Below are positions 16,679-24,631 of a DNA stretch of 64,000 nt, one piece after another; position 1 is the first letter of the stretch; every line of letters starts with the position of its first letter. The stretch spans positions 1,922,001 to 1,986,000 of the forward strand of contig NZ_CP107836.1 of assembly GCF_036346615.1 (NCBI RefSeq). Reading direction: 5' to 3'. The stretch is from Streptomyces sp. NBC_00523. GTDB taxonomy: Bacteria; Actinomycetota; Actinomycetes; Streptomycetales; Streptomycetaceae. The notes under the pieces are model-generated. The model was not told where the DNA came from, made no database searches, and saw only the letters and a program-made list of their open reading frames with translations. Position numbers and translations under genes: made by a program.

Positions 16679-17944
16679 ATGACGGGTTCCAGCGGCACGC
16701 GTCCGGCGGCCTTCGTGGTGTGGGCGCTCACCAGGGCGGTGCTGCTGCTCTGGGTGACCAAGGTGGTCACCCCGCCCGGGCTCGACGTGACGAGCGACGT
16801 GTCGGTGATCTACCACGGCTGGTCCGAGGTGCTGCGCTCCGGCAGCTACCCGCAGTCCGACGTCACCTGGCAGTACCCGCCGGTGGCGGCCCTGGCGATC
16901 CTCTCCCCCGCCCTGCTGCCGTTCCTGGACTACGCCACCGCCTTCTTCGTGCTGGCGTTCCTGTGCGACGCGCTGGTGCTGGGGATGCTGCTGCGCGCGA
17001 GCGACGGCCCGGGCCGCCGGGCGGCCGGGGTGTGGGTGTGGGTGGCGGGCGTCCCGCTGCTCGGCACGACCGCGTACGCCCGGTACGACGTGATGGTGAC
17101 GGCCGTGGCCGTGGCGGCGCTGCTGGCCGGGCTGCGGCACCCCCGGGTGCTGGGGGCGCTGGCCGCGTTCGGGGCGCTGCTGAAGGTGTGGCCGGCGCTG
17201 CTGCTGGCCGGGACGGCCCGGGGGCGCGCGACCCGGCTGGCCTGGGGGACGGCGGCGGCGGTGGCGGCCGGGCTGCTCCTGGTGTGCGTGGCGGCGGCGC
17301 CGGGCGCGCTGGCGTTCCTCGGCTTCCAGCGGGACCGGGGCACCGAGGTCGAGTCGCTGGGGGCGCTGGTCTTCCATGTGTGGCGGCAGTTCGGCTGGGA
17401 GGGCCGGGTGGAGCTGCACTACGGCTCGCTGGAGTTCCTGGGCCCGCACGTGCCGCTGGTGAGCACGCTGGCGCTGGGGCTGAGCGTGGCCGCGTTCGGC
17501 TGGCTGCTGGTGTGGCGGCTGCGGGCGCGGACGTTCGGGGTGAGTACGCCGGCGGACGCGGCGTTCACGGCGGTGCTGCTGTTCACCACGACGAGCCGGG
17601 TGATCAGCCCGCAGTACATGCTGTGGCTGGTCGGTCTCGCGGCGGTGTGCCTGGTGCTGCGGGAGAGCCGGATGGGGTGGCCGGCCGTGCTGGTGGTGGC
17701 GGCCACCGGGGTGACGCAGCTGGAGTTTCCGATCGGCTTCGTCCATGTGGTGACGAGCGACGCGCAGGGCCTGACGCTGATGTTCCTGCGCAACGGACTG
17801 CTGGTCGCCGCGTGTGTGCTGGCGGCCGTGCGGCTGTGGCAGGACACCGTACGGACTCCGGTCCGCGAGGAAGCCCCGGAGGCGGTGGCGGAGCCCGCGC
17901 TCAGCCGAGCCGGTCGCGCAGATACACGCGCCAGCGCGCCGTGA
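16679..17944 (+). CDS. Membrane glycosyltransferase, GT87/DUF2029 type
   Basis: A 421-aa polytopic membrane protein with about 9-10 hydrophobic segments. A loop after the first segments carries TWQYPPVAALAI, resembling the polyprenol-phosphate-sugar-dependent GT-C enzymes (GT87, PimE group) that work on the outer membrane face. Later it has a STTSRVISPQYMLWLV-like motif common in GT87 proteins. It is divergent from the PimB'-like gene, and the two could belong to one glycolipid pathway (inference). Its 3' end overlaps the convergent lipoprotein gene by 44 bases. Sugar and acceptor are unknown. Confidence 0.8.
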   Translation: MTGSSGTRPAAFVVWALTRAVLLLWVTKVVTPPGLDVTSDVSVIYHGWSEVLRSGSYPQSDVTWQYPPVAALAILSPALLPFLDYATAFFVLAFLCDALVLGMLLRASDGPGRRAAGVWVWVAGVPLLGTTAYARYDVMVTAVAVAALLAGLRHPRVLGALAAFGALLKVWPALLLAGTARGRATRLAWGTAAAVAAGLLLVCVAAAPGALAFLGFQRDRGTEVESLGALVFHVWRQFGWEGRVELHYGSLEFLGPHVPLVSTLALGLSVAAFGWLLVWRLRARTFGVSTPADAAFTAVLLFTTTSRVISPQYMLWLVGLAAVCLVLRESRMGWPAVLVVAATGVTQLEFPIGFVHVVTSDAQGLTLMFLRNGLLVAACVLAAVRLWQDTVRTPVREEAPEAVAEPALSRAGRADTRASAP

Positions 17945-19142
17945 AGTCCTGCGGGGTGGTGCCCAGGACCTCGTGCAGGGCGTCCTCGACCGCCCCGTCG
18001 CGCCCGTGGTGGGCGCCGACGGCCCGGTAGAAGGCGAACAGCTTCTCCTCGCCCCAGCGGTCCGCGATGAGCTCGCAGGCCAGCCAGCCGCCCTCGTACG
18101 CCTGCGCCAGCCGGTCCGCCTCCCCGGCGAAGGCGAAGTCCTCGTCCTCGGGCAGCCCGGCCGGTGCGTCACCGGCCCGGACCGCGTCCGCCAGCTCGGG
18201 GGCGATCTCCTCGGCGGTGCGGTCCTGGTCCCGGTAGGCCGCCCAGTCCGCGAAGCCCTCGGAGAGCCAGGTCGGGGTGGCCGACGAGGTCCGCTTGCGG
18301 GTGGCCACATGGGCGGTCTCGTGGGTGAGGACGACGCGCTGCCCGAACCCGCCGAGCAGGGCGTAAGCCTCCGGGTTGACGATCACCCGGTCGGCGGGGG
18401 CCTTCCCGGTGCCGCCGGTCTCGCCGGTGGTCACGGCCGCTATGCCCTTGTAGTTCGAGGCGGGCGACCCGAGCAGCCGGCCCATCTCCGTCACGCTGTC
18501 CGGCACCAGCACCACCACGCGCCCCGCCCACCTCTCCGGCCAGGCGGCGGAGACCGCGGGCACCGCCTCGTCCGCCGTCGCCGCGATGGCGTCCAGCTCG
18601 TCCCGGGTGCGGCCGACGCCCAGGACCAGGCTGTGCTTCCCGTGCACCACCTCGATGTCGCCCTGCTCCCACAGCTGCCCGGAGCTGCCGTCGGCGGCCC
18701 GGTCCGCGGTGACGTACCAGCGGCCGTCCGCCGGGTCCCGGGCAAGGTCCACGACCCGGTCGACGGAGACGGGGGCGCTGTCGTAGCCCGCGATCCGGTA
18801 GCCGAGCGTGACGTCGGCGGTGACCCGGTCCGCCCCGTGCGGGGTGAGGTGGGTCAGCCGGTAGGCCCAGGAGCCGAGCGGCACGTCCGCCAGCCGGGCG
18901 ATCTCCCGGCGCTGGGCGGTGCGCAGCGCGGTGGCGTCCGGGTCGACGGCGGCGGCGTAGGCGGCCGGGTCGTGGTGCAGCACGGCGGCGGCGCGCCGGT
19001 CCAGGGTGGCGCGGACGCCCCGGGAGGTGCCGTCGGGCGCCCGGTCGGCCGGGGCGGAGCACCCGGCGGCGCACAGCAGCGCGGCGAGGACGGCACCCGC
19101 CGCCCGCCGCCGCCCGCCACGTATGCTCACCTGTTCGACCAC
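17901..19142 (-). CDS. Secreted lipoprotein with gluzincin-type HExxH metallopeptidase motif
   Basis: A 413-aa protein with an N-terminal signal peptide ending in a lipobox-like LLCAAGC, so probably membrane-anchored outside the cell. The middle has a nuclear-transport-factor-like stretch (about 60-200). The C-terminal part carries VLTHETAHVATR (HExxH zinc motif), with a third ligand candidate in WLSEGFADW, which fits an M1/M61-like gluzincin peptidase. The GTG at 19142 has no clear Shine-Dalgarno; the GTG at 19130 is an alternative. It overlaps the convergent glycosyltransferase by 44 bases. The substrate is unknown. Confidence 0.78.
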   Translation of the reverse strand: MVEQVSIRGGRRRAAGAVLAALLCAAGCSAPADRAPDGTSRGVRATLDRRAAAVLHHDPAAYAAAVDPDATALRTAQRREIARLADVPLGSWAYRLTHLTPHGADRVTADVTLGYRIAGYDSAPVSVDRVVDLARDPADGRWYVTADRAADGSSGQLWEQGDIEVVHGKHSLVLGVGRTRDELDAIAATADEAVPAVSAAWPERWAGRVVVLVPDSVTEMGRLLGSPASNYKGIAAVTTGETGGTGKAPADRVIVNPEAYALLGGFGQRVVLTHETAHVATRKRTSSATPTWLSEGFADWAAYRDQDRTAEEIAPELADAVRAGDAPAGLPEDEDFAFAGEADRLAQAYEGGWLACELIADRWGEEKLFAFYRAVGAHHGRDGAVEDALHEVLGTTPQDFTARWRVYLRDRLG

Positions 19143-19170
19143 ATGACGAGCGTACGGGCTGTCGCCGGGC

Positions 19171-20202
19171 TCAGACCCGGGTGACCGAGGAGACGGGCAT
19201 CATCCCGACGGGGTCGTAGCGGACCGGGGCGCCGGGGTACGGGGCGTGGATGACCTGGCCGTTCCCGACGTACATCGCGATGTGGCTGGCGTCCGCCCGG
19301 TAGGCGACGAGGTCTCCGGGGCGGGCCTCGGAGAGCGGCACCATGTGTCCGGCGTACCGCTGGGCCTGCGAGGTCCGGGGCAGGCTCACGCCCGCCTGGG
19401 CCCAGGCCCACTGCATCAGCCCGGAGCAGTCGAAGCCGGAGGGCCCGCTGGCGCCCCACACGTAGGGCCGGCCGAGCGCCTGCTGGGCGGCCAGGACGGC
19501 CGCGGCGGCGCGGGAGGAGCCCGCGGGGAGCCCGGCCAGGAGCCCGGCGCCCGGGTCGCGGCCGTCGCGCGAGGCGCGGGCCAGGGCGGCCCGCTGGGAG
19601 GCCGGGAGCGCCTTCAGCAGCTGCCTGGCGCGGGCGAGCTTGCGTTCGACGGTCCGCTTGTGGCGGCTGACGTCCTCCCGGCGGCGCTCCAGCCCGGCCA
19701 GCGAGCGGGCGGCCTCGGCCCGGGTCTGGGCGAGCGCCCGCTGGGCCCTGCGCAGTTCGGCGAGGGCGGTGGCCCGGTGGGTGTCGGCCAGGGTGACGGC
19801 GGCGGCCCGGTCGAGGTAGCTGTCGGGGTCCGAGGTGAGCAGCAGGGCCAGCGAGGGATCGATGCCGCCCGCCCGGTACTCCGCCCGGGCCGCGGAGCCC
19901 AGGTCGTCGCGCATGCGGTTGATGCGTTCCTGGCCCCGGGCGGCCCGGTCCTGGGCCCGGCTGAACTCGCCGCGCAGCCGGGTCACGTCCTCGCCGGCCC
20001 GGTTGTACCGCTCGGTGGCGCGCTCCGCCTCGGCGTAGAGGTGGTCGACGCGGGCCCCGGCGGTCTGCGGGGTGTCGTGCGGCTCGGCGTGCGCGGGGGC
20101 GGCGCCGAGCGTCGCGGCCGCGGTGGCGGCCGCCGCCGTCAGGACGGTGGCCCGGGCACCGCGAGCGGTACCGGGCTGTGTGGAACGGCGATGGGATCCC
20201 AC
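19171..20202 (-). CDS. Secreted NlpC/P60 peptidoglycan endopeptidase
   Basis: A 343-aa cell-wall hydrolase. It has a signal peptide with a GSHRRSTQ basic start and an AHA cleavage site near residue 39, a long coiled coil (about 45-200), and a C-terminal NlpC/P60 domain with catalytic Cys in GFDCSGLMQWA and His in ASHIAMYVGNG. It should cleave stem peptides between D-Glu and the diamino acid. The GTG at 20202 matches the N-terminus of the paralogue immediately upstream; the open frame to 20352 is ignored. A weak AAGGGAG lies 11 bases before it. The tandem paralogue has about the same length and layout. Confidence 0.88.
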   Translation of the reverse strand: MGSHRRSTQPGTARGARATVLTAAAATAAATLGAAPAHAEPHDTPQTAGARVDHLYAEAERATERYNRAGEDVTRLRGEFSRAQDRAARGQERINRMRDDLGSAARAEYRAGGIDPSLALLLTSDPDSYLDRAAAVTLADTHRATALAELRRAQRALAQTRAEAARSLAGLERRREDVSRHKRTVERKLARARQLLKALPASQRAALARASRDGRDPGAGLLAGLPAGSSRAAAAVLAAQQALGRPYVWGASGPSGFDCSGLMQWAWAQAGVSLPRTSQAQRYAGHMVPLSEARPGDLVAYRADASHIAMYVGNGQVIHAPYPGAPVRYDPVGMMPVSSVTRV

Positions 20203-20439
20203 AGGTCGCCGCACTCCCTTCCGCTGTACGCAGACGCGTGCGGCCCCTGCCACCCGGACGGGCGGACCGACGTATGGGAGCCGCGACAGCAGGCAGACAG
20301 TAACCGGGTGATCACGGAGCGGACAAAGACGCGCCGGTCCGACGGGGGCCACACACAGTGACGCCCCGCCGGTGACCTGTGGTCTCCGGCGGGGCGGGCG
20401 TCAGTACGGGGCGCGGGAATTCGCCCGTTCGGGCGCGGT

Positions 20440-21465
20440 TCAGATGCGCACGGCGGCGTAGATGCTGCCGATGGTGCTCATCGACTCGTAGCGGACGTAC
20501 GCGCCGGGGTACGGGGCGTGCAGGACCTGGCCGTTGCCCGCGTAGAGGCCGACGTGCTCGTTGCCGTTGAAGAAGACCAGGTCGCCGGGGGCCAGCTGGC
20601 TGACGCCGATCCGGTGACCCTGGTTGACCTGGGTGTACGTGGTGCGGGTGATGTTGACGCCGGCCTGGGCGTAGGCCCACATGGTCAGGCCCGAGCAGTC
20701 GAACGAGTTGGGGCCGGTGGCCGCGGGGACGTACGGCTTGCCTATGCGGGTGGCGGCGGCGTTGAGGGCGGCCTTCCCGAGACCGGAGGCGGGGACCTCG
20801 TTGCCGAGCTCGACCCGGGTACCGGCGGCGCGGCTGGCGCGGGCCTCGTCCTGGCGCAGCTTCTCGCGCTCGGCGGCGGTGAGGGTGTTGAGCAGCCGGC
20901 GGGCCTCGGCCAGCTTCTCCTGCTGCTTCTTCTTCTTCTCACCGAGCGTCTTGCGGACGGAGGCGAGGTCGCTCAGCTTGTCCTGGGCCTCCTTGCGCTG
21001 CTGCGCGAGGGCCCGCTGCTTCTCCTGGACCTTCGACAGCGACTCGGTCTGCTTGGCCGTCAGCTGGTCGAGCGCGGACGCCTGGTCCAGGAAGCTGTCC
21101 GGGTCGGAGGAGAGGAAGAGCTGCACGGAGGGGTCGATGCCTCCGGAGCGGTACTGCGCGGCGGCGAGGGAACCGAGGCCGGACCGGAGCTGGTTGAGCT
21201 CCTCCTGGCCGCGGGCCACCTTGTCCTGGATCGCGCCGATCTGCTTCTCGAGCTTCTCCTGCTTCTCCTTGGCCCCGTTGTACTGCTCGGTGGCGGCTCC
21301 GGCCTCGTGGTAGAGCTTGTCGACCTTCGCCTTGACCTCGTTCTTGGTCGGCTTGGGGTCGGCGTGAGCGGCCTGGGAGGACAGGGCGACGGCCGCGGCT
21401 GCGGTCGCGGTGAGCACGGTCACACGAGTGCGGCTCGGCTGCTTGGGACGACGGTGGGACGCCAC
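20440..21465 (-). CDS. Secreted NlpC/P60 peptidoglycan endopeptidase (paralogue)
   Basis: A 341-aa cell-wall hydrolase with a signal peptide (ASHRRPKQPSR start, AHA near residue 36), a long Lys/Glu/Gln-rich coiled coil (about 40-220) and a C-terminal NlpC/P60 domain with Cys in SFDCSGLTMWA and His in NEHVGLYAGNGQ. The GTG at 21465 has a good AAGGAG Shine-Dalgarno 9 bases upstream. A structured leader (candidate c-di-AMP riboswitch) and a promoter lie upstream. In Streptomyces several such hydrolases are controlled by ydaO-type elements, linking wall lysis to c-di-AMP. It is adjacent to and likely a duplicate of the gene at 19171-20202. Confidence 0.9.
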   Translation of the reverse strand: MASHRRPKQPSRTRVTVLTATAAAAVALSSQAAHADPKPTKNEVKAKVDKLYHEAGAATEQYNGAKEKQEKLEKQIGAIQDKVARGQEELNQLRSGLGSLAAAQYRSGGIDPSVQLFLSSDPDSFLDQASALDQLTAKQTESLSKVQEKQRALAQQRKEAQDKLSDLASVRKTLGEKKKKQQEKLAEARRLLNTLTAAEREKLRQDEARASRAAGTRVELGNEVPASGLGKAALNAAATRIGKPYVPAATGPNSFDCSGLTMWAYAQAGVNITRTTYTQVNQGHRIGVSQLAPGDLVFFNGNEHVGLYAGNGQVLHAPYPGAYVRYESMSTIGSIYAAVRI

Positions 21466-21474
21466 GAAGGCGAG

Positions 21475-21600
21475 CTCCTTCTTCCTCGAGCCGCCTACCG
21501 GATCTGTGGGGGAGTGGATCCCCGGCTCCGTGCACGTCACGGACTCGGCGGTTCCTTCGCCGCCACCCCGGATGGGTGATCGACCGCGCGAAGGTTCGAG
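21475..21600 (-). ncRNA. Candidate cyclic-di-AMP (ydaO/yuaA) riboswitch
   Basis: The leader RNA of the NlpC/P60 gene (sense on the minus strand) contains GATCACCC, then CCGGGGTGGCGG, an arm CCGCC, a hairpin (TCCGTG/CACGGA), a hairpin (GGGG/CCCC), then CACAGATCCGGTAGGCGG and a purine-rich end with the Shine-Dalgarno. CCGCC can pair with GGCGG to close a multi-branch. This order, and the ACAG...GGTAGGCG end, resemble actinobacterial ydaO elements. Those are known to precede peptidoglycan hydrolase genes in Streptomyces. I matched it by eye only; a covariance-model search would decide. Confidence 0.55.
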
Positions 21601-21605
21601 GCCCG

Positions 21606-21635
21606 ACCCTAGTGACCATCTTGTGATCAGTTCAA
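21606..21635 (-). promoter_or_regulatory. Promoter of the NlpC/P60 hydrolase transcript
   Basis: TTGAAC (21635-21630) and TAGGGT (21611-21606) are separated by 18 bases on the minus strand, a good fit to a housekeeping Streptomyces promoter. It lies immediately upstream of the structured leader. Confidence 0.55.
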
Positions 21636-21750
21636 ATCCTCACAGGAAAAATCTCGTCACACGCAGCACTTCTTTACCCACACCCCACGGCGTGTAGCGG
21701 CGACTTGACGGTCCGTTCCCTGATCTCGGGCGAACTCCCCACAAGGAACG

Positions 21751-23115
21751 CTAAACCCGCGAAAGCCGCTTCAGGAGCAAGGCGGACGCAACGGGCCTGG
21801 CCCCCGCCTTCGCCACTCCGTCGGCCACCTCGCGGTCCGTGGAGACCACCACCACGGGGCGTCCCGGCGGCTCGGCGCGCGCCAGTTGACGGATCAGCTC
21901 GTCGGCGGTGACCCCCGGCTTGCTGAACAGCACCCGCACCCCGCGCGGTGGCGCGAGAAGCACCGGGGCGGCCAGCTCCGCCCCGTCGAACACACACGTC
22001 ATCTCCGCACCCGTGCGCGCCGCGAGGACCGAGAGCCCGCCGAGCAGCCGCAGCCGCTGCTTCTCCAGCGGCATCTGCGGATAACCCGTCTTGGTGACGT
22101 TGTAGCCGTCCACGATCAGATGGGCCTGCGGCAGCGCAAGCAGCTGGTCCAGCAGCGCCGGGTCGGTCTCCGAAAGGGCCCTGGCGGCGATGTCCTTGGG
22201 CGACATCCGGCCGGGCTCCACCGCGTCCACGCTGTCCGCCGGGCGGATCGAGGAGGGCGGCAGCGCCAGTTCGCGCCGCAGCCCGCCGGCCGCTTCGAGC
22301 ACCGTGTCGAGCAGCAGCCGCAGCCGCATGTCCTCGACCGAGCGCCCCTCCCGGGCCGCCCTGCGACTCGCCTCGACGGTCGCCTCGGCCTCCCCGAGCC
22401 TCGCCCTCAGCCGCCGGGTCTCGCTCTCGGCGGCGGACACCTGGGCGGCCGCCTCGGCGCGTACGGTCTCGGTCTCGGCCTTGGACCTGCGCAGCGCCGC
22501 CTCACCGCGCTTGACCTCGCTGACCGCACTGCGCAGTTTGCGCTGGAGGGAGTCCGCCTCCTTGCGGGCGGCGTCCAGTTCGGCGCGGAGCCGTTCCGTC
22601 TCGCTCTTCGTGTGGGCCCGGGCCTCGGCCAGCTCCTCGCGCAGCCGCGCCACTTCGCGCCGGCTCTCCTCGCCGGCCCGCTCGGCGTCCGCGCGCTGGA
22701 CCTCCTCGCCGGCCGCCGCGACCAGCTTCACCCAGCCGTCCGGGCGCAGCACGTACGCCGCCGCAGCCACGTCCACCGGGTCGGCGGCGGCAGGCGGCGC
22801 GCCGGACTCCAGCGCGCCCGCCAGCTCCGGCTGCGCCTCCCTGAGCCGGTCAGCGATGCGGCGGCGGAACCGGTCGTCGTTCGCCACGGCGGCGGCCATG
22901 GCGTTCCCGGCGAACTTGGCGCGCCGGGAGGCCGTGAAGCGGGCGTACTGCCTCAGCTGGGCGGGCAGTTCGGCGACCGTGAGGCCGCCGAACGCGTCGG
23001 AGACCAGTGCGACGACCCGGCGCCGTACCCCTTCGGGCAGCGGGCGGTCGAGCGCCTCCACGGCGTCGTCGGCCCCGTCGGCCGACGCGGCGCCGCCCTC
23101 GGGCTGCTCCACCAT
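21751..23115 (-). CDS. NYN-domain (PIN-like) putative RNA-binding nuclease
   Basis: A 454-aa protein. The N-terminal region (1-130) is helical and conserved in actinobacteria, the middle (about 130-265) is a highly charged coiled coil, and the C-terminal about 150 residues form a NYN/YacP-like domain with acidic motifs LIVDGYNVTKTGYPQ, CVFDGAEL and VVSTDREVADGVAKAGA. NYN domains are PIN-fold metal-dependent RNases. The Asp residues expected for metal binding are present. The ATG at 23115 follows GGGGTGA. No operon partner; the zinc-ribbon gene lies 35 bases upstream on the same strand. Confidence 0.85.
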   Translation of the reverse strand: MVEQPEGGAASADGADDAVEALDRPLPEGVRRRVVALVSDAFGGLTVAELPAQLRQYARFTASRRAKFAGNAMAAAVANDDRFRRRIADRLREAQPELAGALESGAPPAAADPVDVAAAAYVLRPDGWVKLVAAAGEEVQRADAERAGEESRREVARLREELAEARAHTKSETERLRAELDAARKEADSLQRKLRSAVSEVKRGEAALRRSKAETETVRAEAAAQVSAAESETRRLRARLGEAEATVEASRRAAREGRSVEDMRLRLLLDTVLEAAGGLRRELALPPSSIRPADSVDAVEPGRMSPKDIAARALSETDPALLDQLLALPQAHLIVDGYNVTKTGYPQMPLEKQRLRLLGGLSVLAARTGAEMTCVFDGAELAAPVLLAPPRGVRVLFSKPGVTADELIRQLARAEPPGRPVVVVSTDREVADGVAKAGARPVASALLLKRLSRV

Positions 23116-23150
23116 CCGTCACCCCATTGTGTTGTCTCCGCACGGCCCCG

Positions 23151-23393
23151 TCAGGAGTCGGCACCCGGCCTGTCGACGAGCTCGATCTGGTCCACCGCGT
23201 TGCACCAACGACAACGGACCGACTCGATGGTCTCACTGACCACCTCGCGTTCCTCGACGCTCGACTCACCGGCCAGGTCGAGGTGCACGTACTCCACGAC
23301 CTTCGAGGACCGCGTCACGTCGAAGCGCGTGAGGTTCCCGCAGAGCGTGCAGCGCCAGCGGGTCGTGTCGGTCGGCTGGGGAACGGTCGTCAT
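23151..23393 (-). CDS. Small zinc-ribbon protein
   Basis: An 80-aa protein with two CxxC knuckles (CTLCGN near residue 15 and CRWCN near residue 62), probably binding one zinc. The middle, DVTRSSKVVEYVHLDLAGE, is conserved in my recollection of Streptomyces homologues. The ATG at 23393 is preceded by AGAGGA. The function is unknown; it sits just upstream of the NYN-domain gene and may be co-transcribed. Confidence 0.75.
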   Translation of the reverse strand: MTTVPQPTDTTRWRCTLCGNLTRFDVTRSSKVVEYVHLDLAGESSVEEREVVSETIESVRCRWCNAVDQIELVDRPGADS

Positions 23394-23552
23394 CGTGCGT
23401 CCTCTTTCGTCGAGCCGTGAGCTGCCGGACAAGGATCTCGCGGTGCGCCGTCGAACTGCGGATGCCCACCCGTCACCCTACGGCCTCGGCGCTTCCCGTC
23501 GGCACGGCGAGGCGGTCTGTCCCGTTCGCTCCGTTTGCGTCATGCTCTGTTC

Positions 23553-24299
23553 ATGATCGATCGGCGGGCCGCGGCGGGCAGGCTCCTGCGCGCGGCGACT
23601 TCGGGCGGGCCACCGGTGACGTACGCCCTCATCGCCCTGTGCTGCGCGGTCTTCCTGATCAGCCCGCTCTCCGGATTCGTCCCGGTGCGCGGCGGCGCCG
23701 ACGCGCTGCTCGCCGCGCAGGCGGGCTACTTCGAGCGGTGGGGCGTGATCCCGAGCGAGCTGTGGGACGGCTCGGCGCACGCGCTGCTCACCCCGTTCAC
23801 CGCGCTGTTCGTGCACGGCAGCTGGCTGCACCTGCTGGGCAACATGCTGTTCCTGTACGTGTTCGGCGCGATGGCCGAGGAACGCATGGGGCACACCGAG
23901 TTCGCCCTGTTCTACCTGGGCTGCGGCTATCTGGCGCTGCTCGCGTACGCCGCCGCGCACGCCACGTCCGACCAGACGCTCGTCGGCGCCTCGGGGGCGA
24001 TCTCGGCGGTGCTCGGGGCGTTCCTCTACCTCTTCCCCCGGGCCCGGGTGACCAGCGTCTTCCCGTTCCTGCTGTTCCTGCCGCTGCGCTTCCCCGCGTG
24101 GGTGGTGCTGATCTTCTGGTTCGTGCTCCAGTGGCTGGCCGCCGAGGGCGCGGGAAGCGGCCCGGGCGTGGCGTACCTGGCCCACGTCGTCGGCTTCGCG
24201 ACCGGCTTCCTGTACGCCTGGGGCCGCTACAGGCGCGACACCGGAGGCCCTAGAGTGAAGTCTCCAGCCACGGCCACCGAGGGAGAAACACAGCCGTGA
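23553..24299 (+). CDS. Rhomboid-family intramembrane serine protease
   Basis: A 248-aa polytopic membrane protein. The first helix, the conserved HGSWLHLLGNMLFLYVFG (helix 2 with the His/Asn oxyanion region), the nucleophile Ser147 in LVGASGAISAVLGAF, and His211 in LAHVVGFATG make a complete Ser-His dyad, so it should be active. The ATG at 23553 is favoured; a TTG at 23535 would add six residues. No good Shine-Dalgarno is visible. Its stop overlaps the GTG of the next gene by 4 bases (GTGA), indicating coupled translation. Confidence 0.88.
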   Translation: MIDRRAAAGRLLRAATSGGPPVTYALIALCCAVFLISPLSGFVPVRGGADALLAAQAGYFERWGVIPSELWDGSAHALLTPFTALFVHGSWLHLLGNMLFLYVFGAMAEERMGHTEFALFYLGCGYLALLAYAAAHATSDQTLVGASGAISAVLGAFLYLFPRARVTSVFPFLLFLPLRFPAWVVLIFWFVLQWLAAEGAGSGPGVAYLAHVVGFATGFLYAWGRYRRDTGGPRVKSPATATEGETQP

Positions 24300-24577
24300 T
24301 CACCGCGATCGTGCTCATCAAAACCAGCGTGGACCGGATTCCCGAGATCGCCGAGGCCATCGCCGCGCTGGACAGCGTCAGCGAGGTCTTCTCGGTCACC
24401 GGCACCTACGACCTGATCGCCATGGTCCGGGTGGCCAAGCACGACGACCTGGCCGAGGTCATCCCCGGCCGGATCAGCAAGATCCCGGGCGTCGAGGGGA
24501 CCGACACCCACGTGGCCTTCCGCACGTACTCGCAGCACGACCTGGAGGCCGCGTTCTCCATCGGCCTGGACGCGTAA
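24296..24577 (+). CDS. Stand-alone Lrp/AsnC ligand-binding (RAM) domain protein
   Basis: A 93-aa protein that is entirely the regulatory RAM domain of Lrp/AsnC regulators, without a helix-turn-helix. It starts MITAIVLIKTSVDRIPEIAEAI and contains the SVTGTYDLIAMVRV strand-loop-strand that forms the effector site between subunits. Such proteins form octamers that bind amino acids and may modulate partner regulators. The GTG start overlaps the rhomboid stop by 4 bases. The ligand is unknown. Confidence 0.88.
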   Translation: MITAIVLIKTSVDRIPEIAEAIAALDSVSEVFSVTGTYDLIAMVRVAKHDDLAEVIPGRISKIPGVEGTDTHVAFRTYSQHDLEAAFSIGLDA

Positions 24578-24591
24578 CGGCATACGCCGAA

Positions 24592-24616
24592 GCCGGGTAC
24601 GGATCCCGTACCCGGC
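24592..24616. terminator. Bidirectional terminator
   Basis: GCCGGGTACGG (24592-24602) pairs perfectly with CCGTACCCGGC (24606-24616) over a 3-nt loop. It separates the Lrp-like gene from the convergent cysteine-desulfurase-like gene. Confidence 0.85.
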
Positions 24617-24631
24617 AGACCCACCGGTCCG

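Noticed and set aside
20203..20439. Second ydaO-type riboswitch before the 19171-20202 hydrolase gene
   Set aside because: The leader contains a GATCACCC but lacks the GGTAGGCGG-type 3' part and the nested hairpins.
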